From Paenibacillus glycanilyticus (GTDB taxonomy: Bacteria; Bacillota; Bacilli; Paenibacillales; Paenibacillaceae), in assembly GCF_023715145.1 (NCBI RefSeq), contig NZ_JAMBNP010000007.1, positions 186,001 through 250,000 on the forward strand: a stretch of 64,000 bases of DNA, in the 5' to 3' direction. Numbering within the stretch: the first letter of the stretch is position 1; each line of letters opens with the position of its first letter. Positions 41,072-50,465 of the stretch are shown here, piece by piece. The position numbers and the translations under genes are program-made. The notes under the pieces are model-generated. The model had not been told where the DNA came from and made no database searches. It saw nothing but the letters and a program-made list of their open reading frames with translations.

Positions 41072-41620
41072 ATGGTCGTCTCTGTCATTATTGGCTGTGA
41101 AATTGCGTTCTGGGCGTTTGTGCTCGCGGGTCTTGTATGCCGGTATCTTCTGCGCCGCAAGAAATTAGGGGCCGTTCTTCTTGCCTGCACGCCGGTCGTA
41201 GATCTGGTATTGCTTGCGGCAACCGCGATGGATCTGCATCAGGGAGGCAAGGCCAGCTTCATTCATGGCTTGGCAGCCATTTATATCGGTGTCTCCGTTG
41301 CATTCGGAAGCCGAATGATCCGCTGGGCGGATATACGCTTCGCGCACCGGTTTGCCGGAGGTCCTCCTCCGGAACCAAAGGTTAGGCACGGCGCAGAACA
41401 TGCGCGTAAGGAGCGGACGGGATGGCTCCTCCACCTTCTTTCCTGGGGCATCGGCTGCGCTTTGCTCCTTGGCATCATCATATGGATTGGCGACGAGACG
41501 CGGACGGCAAGTCTTCTGTCGGTCATTCAGAAGTGGTCGATCGTTCTCGCCATCGATTTCCTGATCAGCTTCAGCTACACGCTATGGCCTCGCAAAGTCA
41601 AAAAAGAGCATAGCCAGTAA
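41072..41620 (+). CDS. Membrane protein divergent from TetR
   Basis: A 182-residue protein with about five hydrophobic helices and one basic, Pro-rich loop (about 88-118, GGPPPEPKVRHGAEHARKER). I do not recognise the family. The frame is open far upstream, but only the part from the ATG at 41072 is protein-like. GGAG is at 41053-41056, 15 bp away, so a non-ATG start nearer to it (CTG or ATT at 41057-41062) is possible. A role as an efflux or tolerance protein under TetR control is a guess from context. Confidence 0.7.
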   Translation: MVVSVIIGCEIAFWAFVLAGLVCRYLLRRKKLGAVLLACTPVVDLVLLAATAMDLHQGGKASFIHGLAAIYIGVSVAFGSRMIRWADIRFAHRFAGGPPPEPKVRHGAEHARKERTGWLLHLLSWGIGCALLLGIIIWIGDETRTASLLSVIQKWSIVLAIDFLISFSYTLWPRKVKKEHSQ

Positions 41621-41651
41621 GCCATGCTCATGAAGTCGCACCCGTCTTAAC

Positions 41652-41703
41652 AAAAAGGGCATCCCGAGCGTCATGTTGAGATGACGCTCGGGATGCCCTT
41701 TTC
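41652..41703. terminator. Strong bidirectional terminator
   Basis: A perfect 20-bp stem (AAGGGCATCCCGAGCGTCAT and its complement) with a 6-base loop, and A/T runs on both sides, between convergent genes. Confidence 0.92.
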
Positions 41704-41711
41704 TACCTGAA

Positions 41712-42548
41712 TTACGGCAGAACGCCAGCGATTTGCAAGACGGTCAGAACAACCTCTATGACAATCAGAATAACGATGATCCATTCCACGAACAGCCCGC
41801 GTATCGAATGGCTGATCGTCGAGAAGCCCTCCATGATGTGATGGAGAAATTCCGTTTTGCTTTTTAATATTTTATAGCGGTCGTTCAGCTCGAAAAACTC
41901 CAGCATGCTGTCGTAAAATTCTCCGGCATGGCTGCTGCTCCATGTAATATCGGGCTTATCCAGAATCATGATATAACCAAGGGTGTTATACTCGTACCGC
42001 AAGATGATGGCCGTTGTCCTGGCCAGCTCCTTGTTGCCGATTCTCAGCTTTCCCTTTTCCAATCGTTCGATCATGTTCTCGAGCTTGTCATGAATTTTCC
42101 CGAGCTGTTCCTCGACTTTCTCAAGCGCAACCGATTTTGCTAGCACGGTGGATATGAGTTCAGGATGGAACGTCTCATATTCCGGCACTTCCACATATTC
42201 ATCCGTGAGCTCAAGCGTCTCTTTCTCTCCGTAACGAAAACTGTAATCATCGGAATACCGGTCTGCCGTTCCAATGTCGATATCCGGCTCAAACGTCTGC
42301 ACGTATCTTAGAAAGGCTATGATGTCTTGAGGACGCGAGTGATTAATGAAGACGATACTGCCAAAGGAAAACACAAGCACCTGCTGCGAAGGCTCTGCCT
42401 GATGCTGAAGAATAGACTCCAGGATCTCGCCTCTCAAGACGAGTGGCTGCTCCCAGGTGTACTTCTTGGGAATGCCGCAATGGATAGCGATCTGGTTCAG
42501 ATCGATTTCATTGGTGATGGCAAAGGCTTTAAAGGTAATCTCCTTCAT
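41712..42548 (-). CDS. RMD1/DUF155-family protein
   Basis: A 278-residue protein of the YagE/RMD1 group. The first two thirds are soluble and end in a coiled-coil stretch (EKVEEQLGKIHDKLENMIERLEKG). The C-terminal block LKSKTEFLHHIMEGFSTISHSIRGLFVEW is followed by one membrane helix (IIVILIVIEVVLTVL), the family hallmark. Eukaryotic relatives sit in the mitochondrial inner membrane and affect translation or meiosis; the bacterial role is unknown. ATG 42548 is used, with a purine-rich stretch upstream. Confidence 0.87.
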   Translation of the reverse strand: MKEITFKAFAITNEIDLNQIAIHCGIPKKYTWEQPLVLRGEILESILQHQAEPSQQVLVFSFGSIVFINHSRPQDIIAFLRYVQTFEPDIDIGTADRYSDDYSFRYGEKETLELTDEYVEVPEYETFHPELISTVLAKSVALEKVEEQLGKIHDKLENMIERLEKGKLRIGNKELARTTAIILRYEYNTLGYIMILDKPDITWSSSHAGEFYDSMLEFFELNDRYKILKSKTEFLHHIMEGFSTISHSIRGLFVEWIIVILIVIEVVLTVLQIAGVLP

Positions 42549-42647
42549 TTCTATCACTCTTCTCAGTCATACTGAAATTTTAGGTGTATTACCACATTAT
42601 TCCCTGTCCCCTTTTCTTATAACCAACACGAGCCTTTTCTTAATACG

Positions 42648-42693
42648 CAAAGAGGGCCGTAACAGGTCATTTGCTCCCTGTTACAGCCCTCCT
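42648..42693 (-). terminator. Terminator after the ABC-F gene
   Basis: GAGGGC and GTAACAGG pair with CCTGTTAC and GCCCTC, ending in CTCTTTG on the minus strand. Confidence 0.75.
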
Positions 42694-42716
42694 ATTCGTA
42701 TTTATCTTGCGATGCC

Positions 42717-44273
42717 TTATCTCTGGGGCTGCATGGACCAAGCCTCTACATCCCAGGTTTTGGTTGCCCAATCCTCATAGAAATCAGGCTCGTGAGAGAC
42801 CAGAACGATCGTGCCCTTGTAGGCTTTCAGCGCACGCTTCAATTCGGCCTTGGCCACGATGTCCAAGTGGTTCGTCGGCTCATCGAACAGGATCCAGTTG
42901 CTCTCCCGCATCATCAGCTTGCACAGGCGCACCTTCGCCTGCTCTCCCCCGCTAAGCTGGTTAAGAGGGCGAGTAATATGCTCGTTCTTAAGCCCGCAGC
43001 GCGCAAGAGCGGCACGAACCTCATGCTGGTTCATGAAGGAAAACTCATCCCAGACATCCTCCAGCGGAGTCATCGTTGGAGCCTTCGCCTCCTGCTCGAA
43101 GTATGCGGGCGATAAATAATCGCCAAGATAGGTCTTACCGTCAAGCGGCGGAATAACGCCAAGAATCGATTTCAGGAGCGTGGATTTGCCCACGCCGTTA
43201 CAGCCTACGATCGCAATCTTGTCGCCCCGTTCAATGACCATGTCCATCTTGGGAAGAAGGGGTTTATTGTAGCCGATAACCATTCCTTGTGCTTCAAATA
43301 CGGTCTTGCCGCTCGTTCTGGACTCCTTGAAGTTAAAGGTTGGCTTCGCCGCTTCCTCCGGCTTATCGATGCGATCGATGCGGCCCAGCTGCTTCTCGCG
43401 GCTTTTCGCGCGCCCGGATGTTGATGCGCGAGCCTTATTTTTCTGAATAAACTCTTCTTGCTTCTTAATGTAATCCTGCTGCTTCGCGTAGGCGTCAATA
43501 TGCTGCGCTTTGTTCAGCTCCGCCATCTCGAGGAACTTCTCATAGTTGGCGGTGTAGCGCGTCAGCCTCGTAAATTCAAGATGATAAATCACGTTAACAA
43601 CCTGATTCATAAAGCCGGTCTCGTGAGAAATCAGAACAAACGCATGGGGATAGTTCTTCAAATAATTCGTCAACCAGTTAATGTGCTCTTCATCCAAATA
43701 GTTGGTAGGCTCATCAAGCAATAAGACGCCCGGCTTCTCCAGCAGCAGCTTGGCAAGCAGAACCTTCGTCCGTTGTCCGCCGCTAAGCGCCGTCACGTCA
43801 CGGTCAAGCCCGATGGCGTTAAGACCCAAACCATTGGCCATTTCATCGACCTTCACGTCGATCAAATAGAAATCGCCGATTTCGAGCTCCTCCTGAATTT
43901 CTCCCATCCGCACTAACAGCTGCTCCAAAGTATCCGAATCGGCATCGCCCATCTGCGCGGCGATTTCGTTAAGCTCCTCTTCCAGCACGAGTAACGGGAG
44001 GAACGCATCCTTAAGCACATCACGGATGGTTTTTCCCGCTTCAAGCTTTGTATGCTGGTCCAGATAACCGTAACGAACGCGAGGCGTCCATTCCACCTTG
44101 CCTTCGTCCTTCAGCAGCTTGCCCGTCAAAATATTCATAAGCGTCGATTTCCCTGTGCCATTCGCGCCAACCAGGCCGATATGCTCCCCTTCTAGCAGAC
44201 GGAAGGACACATCCTTAAACAATACCCGGTCGCCAAACGTATGCGATAACTGCTCTACTGTCAACAAACTCAT
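42717..44273 (-). CDS. ABC-F family ATPase (YkpA/YbiT-like)
   Basis: A 518-residue soluble tandem ATPase without membrane segments. Walker A motifs are GANGTGKST and GCNGVGKST, the signatures LSGGQRTKV and LSGGEQAKV, and the Walker B regions LLLDEPTNYLD and ILFDEPTNHLD. The linker between domains is basic and helical (YIKKQEEFIQKNKARASTSGRAKSREK). ABC-F proteins bind the ribosomal E site and ease stalled translation or give antibiotic resistance. The length and linker fit the housekeeping YkpA/YbiT type rather than Vga/Msr resistance forms, but this is a judgement. Confidence 0.9.
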   Translation of the reverse strand: MSLLTVEQLSHTFGDRVLFKDVSFRLLEGEHIGLVGANGTGKSTLMNILTGKLLKDEGKVEWTPRVRYGYLDQHTKLEAGKTIRDVLKDAFLPLLVLEEELNEIAAQMGDADSDTLEQLLVRMGEIQEELEIGDFYLIDVKVDEMANGLGLNAIGLDRDVTALSGGQRTKVLLAKLLLEKPGVLLLDEPTNYLDEEHINWLTNYLKNYPHAFVLISHETGFMNQVVNVIYHLEFTRLTRYTANYEKFLEMAELNKAQHIDAYAKQQDYIKKQEEFIQKNKARASTSGRAKSREKQLGRIDRIDKPEEAAKPTFNFKESRTSGKTVFEAQGMVIGYNKPLLPKMDMVIERGDKIAIVGCNGVGKSTLLKSILGVIPPLDGKTYLGDYLSPAYFEQEAKAPTMTPLEDVWDEFSFMNQHEVRAALARCGLKNEHITRPLNQLSGGEQAKVRLCKLMMRESNWILFDEPTNHLDIVAKAELKRALKAYKGTIVLVSHEPDFYEDWATKTWDVEAWSMQPQR

Positions 44274-44472
44274 TTTCTTTTATCTCCATTCATGTATACA
44301 CTACCGTTGAACACGACAAATCTCTTAATTCGTCATTGTACCATAAAACCATCTATTCAAGTTTATAATACGTAAAGTTATATGAAAATGACCAATCATT
44401 AGGCGACAAAAATTCTATCTGCTTGCGGCTTTCAAATAATTCAAGCCATTCCTTGCGGTGTGGCTGCGCGCG

Positions 44473-44506
44473 CAAAAAAAGCCTCCGCGCGTAGCGGAGA
44501 CTTTTT
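44473..44506. terminator. Hairpin terminator after the small secreted protein gene
   Basis: CTCCGC pairs with GCGGAG, flanked by AAAAAAAGC and ACTTTTT. On the minus strand it follows the gene at 44522 and runs into TTTTTTT. Confidence 0.8.
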
Positions 44507-44521
44507 ATGGCAGGCTCTTCT

Positions 44522-44968
44522 CTATTGCCCCACGAACACAGCAGAACCGTTGTCTCCCGAGTAAGGCGGGTCCCCGGGAACGGTAACGTAACAAATAATG
44601 AGCTTGTAGGACATTCCCTTGGTGATCGGCTGCATAAACGTGAGTATGAAGCTCTTGTTCTGCGCGTCTACCGGTCGGATCGTGACCTTGCTGGAAGTCA
44701 GGGCATTCTGCGGCCCTACCGTGTCGTTTTTGCCCAATGTGGCAATACCCGACGGCATCGCTTCGGTTGTGCTCTGCACCCAGTAGTTCGTTGGGTTAAC
44801 GCCTTTAGCCTCGTCAACGGTCCGGTCATACGTAATTTGAAGTTGATTCGGAGACAATTGCGCCGCCGACTGAAGCATGGGTATCGTCTGAGGCGCCGCA
44901 TGCGCCGAAGTCGATGCCAAGACGAACATAACCGCCATCAGCCCTATCACTTTTTTAATACCTACCAT
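44522..44968 (-). CDS. Small secreted protein with Ig-like fold
   Basis: A 148-residue protein. The signal peptide (MVGIKKVIGLMAVMFVLAS, cleavage near AHA-A) is followed by about 120 residues with alternating beta pattern: LQSAAQLSPNQLQITYDRTVDEAKG, NYWVQSTTEAMPSGIATLG and KSFILTFMQPITKGMSYKLI. The pattern of bacterial Ig-like or CopC-like domains that recognise an edge (a Big-type SbsA repeat) is suggestive only. The ATG at 44968 follows GGGGG by 8 bp; an ATG five codons upstream overlaps that site. A tandem ATTC tract lies further upstream (44988-45008). Confidence 0.7.
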   Translation of the reverse strand: MVGIKKVIGLMAVMFVLASTSAHAAPQTIPMLQSAAQLSPNQLQITYDRTVDEAKGVNPTNYWVQSTTEAMPSGIATLGKNDTVGPQNALTSSKVTIRPVDAQNKSFILTFMQPITKGMSYKLIICYVTVPGDPPYSGDNGSAVFVGQ

Positions 44969-45103
44969 CTTAAATGCCCCCATTCATTCATTCTTTCATT
45001 CATTCATCCAAACAAACATAACTAGCCTCTCCTCAAGCCCTCCCTATTATTCACGATTATTTGCATACGCACGGGAACAGGATTCATCCATCTGCTTTTT
45101 CGC

Positions 45104-45141
45104 AGAAAAGCCGGAATCCTCAGAGGATTTCCGGCTCTTCT
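45104..45141 (-). terminator. Terminator after the P4H-like gene
   Basis: AGCCGGAA and CCTC pair with GAGG and TTCCGGCT. On the minus strand it follows the P4H-like gene by about 20 bp. Confidence 0.75.
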
Positions 45142-45163
45142 TGTCTATTCGTAAACTTAGCGC

Positions 45164-45793
45164 TTAGCGGTATCTTTGTCTTCTCATCCATTGGGTTGCC
45201 ACCCATTTCTCCCCGGCTGTAACGGGATGGCCGGCATGTAGCGTTAATTCGTTCAGGCGGGTATCGTTGTAGAAATATTCAAAGTACACCGCGCTGCCCT
45301 TCTTTGGCGTTACCGAAAAATGAAGGGAAGGAAAATACGTCTCGCCGCCTTCTTCCACATCATTTAAATACATGACAAGCGTGCTTATCCGGTTATTCAT
45401 ATTGCTTCCGGACGTGAAATAGTCATAGTGCGGATGATACTGTTCTCCGGGTTGATACCGCAGTACCTGCAGAGGTTCGGCATGAGCGACGGGGATATTC
45501 ATCAGCTCGGCAATTCGCGACTCCACTTGCACAATGCTTTCATTTTCACTTTCTTCAAAAAACATGCTGCTGCTTGTTCGAACGTCGCTGACATCGCGAG
45601 AGTTCCCTATCTTGGCGCGTTGCATTCTAGCTGCGGCGAGCTCAATCAACAAGTCGCATTCCGTTGAACTTAACACATTCTCCAGGATCAAAATAAGCGG
45701 TTCTTCCAGCTTACCAACGATACGAATCTCTTTATCCTTGGTTACGATCTTGTTTCCCGTAGACGTTACGATCGTCTGCTCTTTAATGGTCAT
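45164..45793 (-). CDS. Prolyl-4-hydroxylase-like 2-oxoglutarate/Fe(II) oxygenase
   Basis: A 209-residue double-stranded beta-helix dioxygenase. Iron ligands are H122 and D124 (YHPHYDYF) and H186 (LTLHAGHPV), and K196 (GEKWVATQW) binds 2-oxoglutarate, the P4H arrangement. VLRYQPGEQYHPHYD and MYLNDVEEGGETYFP are family blocks. Bacillus anthracis P4H has a similar layout and can act on proline-rich or collagen-like peptides. The substrate here is unknown; the window encodes Pro-rich exported proteins (the SLH tail and glucanase linker), but a link is speculative. No signal peptide. Confidence 0.9.
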   Translation of the reverse strand: MTIKEQTIVTSTGNKIVTKDKEIRIVGKLEEPLILILENVLSSTECDLLIELAAARMQRAKIGNSRDVSDVRTSSSMFFEESENESIVQVESRIAELMNIPVAHAEPLQVLRYQPGEQYHPHYDYFTSGSNMNNRISTLVMYLNDVEEGGETYFPSLHFSVTPKKGSAVYFEYFYNDTRLNELTLHAGHPVTAGEKWVATQWMRRQRYR

Positions 45794-45856
45794 CGTCTTA
45801 GTTCCTCCAATACAGAATACTGAGGACGTATTCGATTAGGCATTAAATCAGTCACT

Positions 45857-45891
45857 TAAGGTATTCCCCGTCTTACCCGGAATACCTTTAA
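45857..45891. terminator. Hairpin between the P4H-like and GIY-YIG genes
   Basis: AAGGTATTCC pairs with GGAATACCTT across an 11-base loop. Only short T runs flank it. Confidence 0.5.
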
Positions 45892-46054
45892 TGGCAGCAA
45901 GTTCGATTCCCGCTAAGAATAAACAGCTAGATCCGTAAAGTTTATTTTGCCAGATAAAATTGAACCACCCCGACGGTAACCACGAATAGGATTAGATAGA
46001 TAATCAGGCTCCTTAACCATCTGAAGCTCTTTTTCCGTTTTATGCGGTCCTTGG

Positions 46055-46537
46055 TTATTTTCTGAAAATGCCCCCATTGTTCCTCCGTAAAACTCCTTCG
46101 GGGAAAGAGATGGGCCGTAACATCTCATCGGGACTTTCCGAAACACAATAATGCAGGAATAGATGATCCTTCATCCATTGAGACAACCTTGCTTCATCGT
46201 TTTTTTCAAACCTGTATTTCCAGGAGAATTGCTCCGATCTAAGCTTGGTTAACTGCATGATTGAGCCTAAGCTTTTCCTTAAGGTCGACCCACGGGCATT
46301 GCCGTTAAAATGCTGTCTGTAATCTCTCGATCTAAGACTCCTGTTAGAAATGCCAATATAGATAATAGGCTTGTCCAACAAATAACCGTACTCCAGATCT
46401 CTCATAATAGAAGGCAAATCATCCACATTTCTGACCGTGATCATATACAGTCCTTTGTCGCTTGGCAACTGCTTAGGGTTATCATTAATTGGATCAAAAA
46501 CATTAATCGCAAAACTTTCAATAATGCTCTTAATCAT
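46055..46537 (-). CDS. GIY-YIG-type protein, C-terminus uncertain
   Basis: A 160-residue protein with the GIY-YIG nuclease signature: KGLYMITV (the GIY strand) and KPIIYIGISNRSLRSRDYRQHF (the YIG strand with the following Arg-rich loop), then STLRKSLG, EKNDEARLSQWMKDHL and a short end. This subtype may act as a nuclease or only bind DNA. The neighbouring frame (46146-45913) continues with plausible protein-like sequence (SLSPKEFYGGTMGAFSEN), so a frameshift near 46120 could have altered the C-terminus. No partner gene is evident. Confidence 0.7.
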   Translation of the reverse strand: MIKSIIESFAINVFDPINDNPKQLPSDKGLYMITVRNVDDLPSIMRDLEYGYLLDKPIIYIGISNRSLRSRDYRQHFNGNARGSTLRKSLGSIMQLTKLRSEQFSWKYRFEKNDEARLSQWMKDHLFLHYCVSESPDEMLRPISFPEGVLRRNNGGIFRK

Positions 46538-46632
46538 GACACTCCAGCCCTCTCCGATATTTCCATTTAATTCAAACCGAATATATCATGCCATTGTACC
46601 TATGTATAGAAAAAAAGCTCCTTACACAAACA

Positions 46633-46675
46633 GAAAGCGGCTGTACAGGTTGAAACCTGATACCAGCCGCTTTTG
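46633..46675. terminator. Terminator hairpin upstream of the GIY-YIG gene
   Basis: AAAGCGGCTG and ACAGGTT pair with AACCTG and CAGCCGCTTTT. No intact gene ends directly beside it on the plus strand. On the minus strand it could stop urt read-through. Confidence 0.65.
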
Positions 46676-46698
46676 TCTGCTTTGCTTCTTTTCTTACA

Positions 46699-46882
46699 TT
46701 GGATTTATCCAGTATATCGCCTAAAATTACACCTGAATCTGCTACTAGGTTGGATTTATCCAATAAAATCATCCGATTACATGCCTCTACCGCCTATTAT
46801 CGGTTATTCTACTGGAGTAAATCCAACGTAGATGCCCAATGGCCTTATTTAATTATGATTTTAGTGGATATAATCCAACGTA
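46699..46882. repeat. Four copies of a TTGGATTTATCC element, two per strand
   Basis: Plus-strand copies start at 46699 and 46750 (TTGGATTTATCCA; the second is a perfect palindrome with one more A). Minus-strand copies cover 46814-46830 and 46866-46882 (TACGTTGGATTTACTCC and TACGTTGGATTATATCC). Spacing inside each pair is 51-52 bp and the pairs face each other. The stretch between the GIY-YIG and urtE genes holds nothing else I recognise. Confidence 0.65.
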
Positions 46883-46916
46883 ATTGACATCAAGGAGTCA
46901 TAACTGCTACTGGGAT

Positions 46917-47618
46917 TCACACCGTCAAATACTTCTTAATGACTTCGTCGCTCAAATCCTCCAAGCCGCCTTCCCAAGCGATTGCACCTTTTTCCAGCAC
47001 ATAGAAATAGTCGCCGACGCTTTTCACGAAATCCAGGCTCTGCTCCACCAGCAGGATCGACGTCTTCCCATCCGCTTTAATCGAGCGGATAACGTCGCGG
47101 ATATCGTCAACGATGGAGGGCTGGATGCCCTCGCACGGTTCATCCAGCAGCAGCACCTCCGGCTTGGAAGCAAGCGCCCGGGCGAACGCCAGCTGTTGCT
47201 GCTGCCCGCCGCTCAGGTCGCCGCCGCGCCGGGTATACATCGTGGGCAGCACCGGGAATTTGGCGATCGCCTCTTCCGGAATGGAACGGACCGCCTTGCT
47301 ATCCCGTGAAGCCTCAAGGCCAACTAATATGTTCTCGTATACGGTCAACTGTCCGAAGATCTCCCGTCCCTGCGGCACATAACCAATCCCGCTCCTTGCG
47401 CGGCGGCCCGGCGCGGCCTTCGTAAGCTCATGTCCGTTATAAGCAACGGTACCTTTGCGCGCCTTGAGCAGCCCCATAATACTCTTCATCAGCGTTGTCT
47501 TCCCAACGCCGTTACGCCCAAGCAGGCAGACGACCTGCCCCGGTTCAACCCGCAGCGTGACATCGCGCAGAATCACGCTTTCCCCATACCCGGCCTCAAG
47601 CTGTCGAACGGCTAGCAT
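46917..47618 (-). CDS. urtE: Urea ABC transporter ATP-binding protein UrtE
   Basis: A 233-residue ATPase of the branched-chain amino acid/urea type. It shows Walker A GRNGVGKTT, signature LSGGQQQQLAFARAL, Walker B LLLDEPCEGIQPS and the family block GIGYVPQGREIFGQLTVYENI. With UrtD it drives urea import through UrtB/UrtC. The phrase CEGIQPSIV is typical of UrtE rather than LivF. It is the last of five genes and overlaps urtD by 23 bp. Confidence 0.92.
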   Translation of the reverse strand: MLAVRQLEAGYGESVILRDVTLRVEPGQVVCLLGRNGVGKTTLMKSIMGLLKARKGTVAYNGHELTKAAPGRRARSGIGYVPQGREIFGQLTVYENILVGLEASRDSKAVRSIPEEAIAKFPVLPTMYTRRGGDLSGGQQQQLAFARALASKPEVLLLDEPCEGIQPSIVDDIRDVIRSIKADGKTSILLVEQSLDFVKSVGDYFYVLEKGAIAWEGGLEDLSDEVIKKYLTV

Positions 47619-48372
47619 CCGCGTCCCTCCTCTTCCCGAGGTATACTTCGGCTACGCGGTCATCCCGCTGCACCTCTTCCATCGAGCCTTCCTTCAGCAG
47701 CTTCCCTTCGTGCATGACCGTCACCTTGCTGGCAAAGTTGCGGACAAACTCCATGTCATGCTCCACCACAACAATCGACCGCTGACGGGCAATTTCGATC
47801 AGCAGCTCGCCCGTTTTATCCGTTTCCTTATCCGTCATGCCCGCCACCGGCTCATCCAGCAGCAGCACCTCCGGCTCCTGCAGGAGCATCATGCCGATCT
47901 CAAGCCATTGCTTCTCGCCATGCGACAAGCCGCCTGCCCGCCAATCCGCCTTATCCTGCAGCCCGATCATCTCGAGCTGCCGCTCAATGCGCTCCCGTTC
48001 CTCCGCTTTCATCCGGGTAAATAACACGGTAAACACGCCGCGCCGCTGGCTCATGGCGATCTCCAGATTCTCGAACACCGTCATCGACGGAAAAATCGAC
48101 GGCGCCTGGAACTTGCGGCCGATGCCAAGCTCGGCGATCTGATGCTCTTTTTTCTTCGCGATATCGATGGACTGCTTGAAGGTAACCGTACCCGACGTGG
48201 GCTTCACCTTGCCGCAGATAACGTCCAGCATCGTTGTTTTGCCGGCGCCGTTTGGACCGATCAGGAAGCGAAGCTCCCCTTTGCGCAGATGCAAGCTCAT
48301 GCCTTGAATGGCTTTGAACCCGTCGAACGCAACCGTCACCTCGTTACACTGCAGGATACTGGGCTCCGTCAT
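47596..48372 (-). CDS. urtD: Urea ABC transporter ATP-binding protein UrtD
   Basis: A 258-residue ATPase. Walker A is GPNGAGKTT, the signature is [15 protein letters not shown] (an unusual but UrtD/LivG-typical form), and Walker B is [34 protein letters not shown] marks UrtD. ATG 48372 is chosen because AAGGAGG lies about 8 bp upstream; the frame is open 18 codons farther but without a start signal. It overlaps the end of urtC by 29 bp. Confidence 0.92.
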   Translation of the reverse strand: MTEPSILQCNEVTVAFDGFKAIQGMSLHLRKGELRFLIGPNGAGKTTMLDVICGKVKPTSGTVTFKQSIDIAKKKEHQIAELGIGRKFQAPSIFPSMTVFENLEIAMSQRRGVFTVLFTRMKAEERERIERQLEMIGLQDKADWRAGGLSHGEKQWLEIGMMLLQEPEVLLLDEPVAGMTDKETDKTGELLIEIARQRSIVVVEHDMEFVRNFASKVTVMHEGKLLKEGSMEEVQRDDRVAEVYLGKRRDADASRSTA

Positions 48373-49438
48373 GCTCGGCCTCCTTCCTTTCCGTTCTTTT
48401 CTTGCCGAATCTGATCTTGCCGGCAAGCCCCGTCAGTCCGTTTGGCAGGAAGACAACAACAAGGATAAACACGCCTCCGAGGAAATACGTCCACCCTTGC
48501 GGATAAGTGGTGCTGAACTCGCTCTTCGCCCAGTTCATCAGCACGGCGCCAAGCGCCGCGCCAATCAAGGTACCGCGCCCGCCGATGGCGACCCACAGCA
48601 CCATCTCAATAGAAGGCACGATTCCCATCATGGAGGGGGAAATAATACCGACATGGAGCACGAACAGCATGCCCGCAACCCCGGCAATACCGGCCGACAG
48701 AGTAAAGATCACCATCTGATAGACAGCCGGATTGTAACCTATGAACCTCACCCGGTTCTCTCCGTCCCGAATCGCCCGGAGTACTTTGCCAAACCGGCTT
48801 CTGACGACATACCGGCAAAGGATAAACACCGCCACCAATACAGCCGCCGTCACCCAATAGAGCATTCGCTTCGTATCCGGCGAAGCGATGGATTCGCCTA
48901 GTATTTTGCTATAACCCGTCACGCCGTTTGTTCCGCCCGTATAGGCCTGCTGACCAACTAGCAGCGTGGTCGTAATAATAACGAGCGCCTGCGTAAGAAT
49001 CGTGAAGTATACGCCGCGAATGCGGTTGCGGAAGGTGAAGAAGCCGAGAAAAAGCGCCAACGCGGCCGGCATGAGTATTCCCATCAGCACCGCAAAGCCA
49101 AAGCTCTCAAACGGCTTCCAGAAGAACGGCAGCTCGCTTAATCCGCTCCAGCCCATAAAGTCGGGAAGCTTCCCGCCGCTCGCCTCAAGCTTCAAGTACA
49201 TCGCCATCGCATACGCGCCAAGGCCAAAAAAGATGCCATGCCCCAAGCTAAGAATGCCGGTGTAGCCCCAGATGAGATCGAGCCCCAGCGCGACAATCGC
49301 AAAAGCCAAAAACTTGGCGAGCAGATTCAGCCGAAAGTCGCTTAGGAAGAGCGGAGCGGAGAAAAGCGCCGCTGCGGCCGCAGCATATCCGGCGAGCAGC
49401 CATAAACGCTGGGGAGATAATTTTTGCAGGGTCAACAT
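48344..49438 (-). CDS. urtC: Urea ABC transporter permease UrtC
   Basis: A 364-residue permease of the LivM type with about ten helices. [37 protein letters not shown] is the family block, and [27 protein letters not shown] the second. A region unique to UrtC follows ([20 protein letters not shown]). With UrtB it forms the membrane channel for urea. ATG 49438 is used with AGGTGGAG upstream; GTG 49450 is an alternative. The urtB stop is 18 bp upstream. Confidence 0.92.
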   Translation of the reverse strand: MLTLQKLSPQRLWLLAGYAAAAAALFSAPLFLSDFRLNLLAKFLAFAIVALGLDLIWGYTGILSLGHGIFFGLGAYAMAMYLKLEASGGKLPDFMGWSGLSELPFFWKPFESFGFAVLMGILMPAALALFLGFFTFRNRIRGVYFTILTQALVIITTTLLVGQQAYTGGTNGVTGYSKILGESIASPDTKRMLYWVTAAVLVAVFILCRYVVRSRFGKVLRAIRDGENRVRFIGYNPAVYQMVIFTLSAGIAGVAGMLFVLHVGIISPSMMGIVPSIEMVLWVAIGGRGTLIGAALGAVLMNWAKSEFSTTYPQGWTYFLGGVFILVVVFLPNGLTGLAGKIRFGKKRTERKEAEHDGAQYPAV

Positions 49439-49456
49439 TTGCTTCTCCACCTCTCT

Positions 49457-50362
49457 CTATGAATCAAGCGAACGCGAGCGCATCGCCACGAATCCCATCG
49501 GTCTCCATTGCAGGAAAGCAACGATACAGATGAACACGAGCACCTTGCCAAGCGATGCATTCGTCCAATATTCGAACATCGTATTAAACACGCCAATTCC
49601 GAGCGCGCCAAGCACGGTGCCGACCAGCTTGCCGACTCCGCCAAGAACCACCACCATAAAGGCATCCACGATATAATAAGTGCCAAGCGAAGGTCCGATT
49701 GGACCAAGCAGCGTAAGCGCGCAGCCGGCAATGCCGGCAATGCCCGAACCAATGGCGAACGTCATCGCGTCAACGCGGCGGGTGGATACGCCAAGGCACG
49801 CCGCCATATCGCGATTTTGCATAACCGCCCGCATTCTGCGTCCTTCGAGGCTTCGGTAAATATAGAAGTACATCGCAAGCAGCGTAAGAGCAACAAGCCC
49901 GATGATAAACAATCTTTTATAAGGAAGTACGGCTCCGAGGAAGTTGACGCCGCCGTCGAGCCAGGAAGGACTCGTTACCGCAACGTTGGGAGCTCCGAAG
50001 ATTGATCTCGCGAGCTGCTGCAGCACCAGACCGACGCCCCAGGTCGCCAAGAGACTGTCGAGCGGTCTGCCGTACAAGAACCGAATGAGGCTCACCTCGA
50101 GAATAAGCCCAAACAGGAAAGCAATAAGGAAGCTGACCGGTATGGAGAGCACGAAGTACCAGTCGAACATCGACTTGGGCAAATAGTCGTTAAATATATT
50201 TTGCGTCAAATACGTGGAGTACGCGCCAATCATAATGAGCTCGCCATGCGCCATGTTAATGACCTTCATTAATCCAAACGTAATGGCTAAGCCAAGCGCA
50301 ATCAGCAGCAAGATCGAGCTGACGCTCAGCCCGTTAAACAACTGCAGCGTAATGACCTCCAT
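49457..50362 (-). CDS. urtB: Urea ABC transporter permease UrtB
   Basis: A 301-residue permease of the LivH type with about eight helices. [31 protein letters not shown] and [25 protein letters not shown] are UrtB/LivH blocks, and [23 protein letters not shown] the C-terminal one. The normal UrtB extracytoplasmic domain of long homologues is absent; Gram-positive forms are short. It lies 103 bp downstream of urtA, the largest gap in the operon. Confidence 0.92.
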   Translation of the reverse strand: MEVITLQLFNGLSVSSILLLIALGLAITFGLMKVINMAHGELIMIGAYSTYLTQNIFNDYLPKSMFDWYFVLSIPVSFLIAFLFGLILEVSLIRFLYGRPLDSLLATWGVGLVLQQLARSIFGAPNVAVTSPSWLDGGVNFLGAVLPYKRLFIIGLVALTLLAMYFYIYRSLEGRRMRAVMQNRDMAACLGVSTRRVDAMTFAIGSGIAGIAGCALTLLGPIGPSLGTYYIVDAFMVVVLGGVGKLVGTVLGALGIGVFNTMFEYWTNASLGKVLVFICIVAFLQWRPMGFVAMRSRSLDS

Positions 50363-50465
50363 AAGCCTTCATCTCCTTCATTCGTATGCAAAAAAGAGAG
50401 AGTATCCGAAGCAGCCATCCGTCGAATACTCTCCCTCCTTCATCCATGCCGCTTATGCCGCAAGG

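Noticed and set aside
45893..45920. tRNA T-arm-like word AGTTCGATTCCCGC
   Set aside because: The flanking bases do not pair and no acceptor, D or anticodon arms exist nearby. It is probably chance or a very small tRNA scrap.
46572..46887. Short open frames on both strands around 46.6-46.9 kb
   Set aside because: They span a terminator and the repeat elements and lack ribosome-binding sites and protein-like composition.
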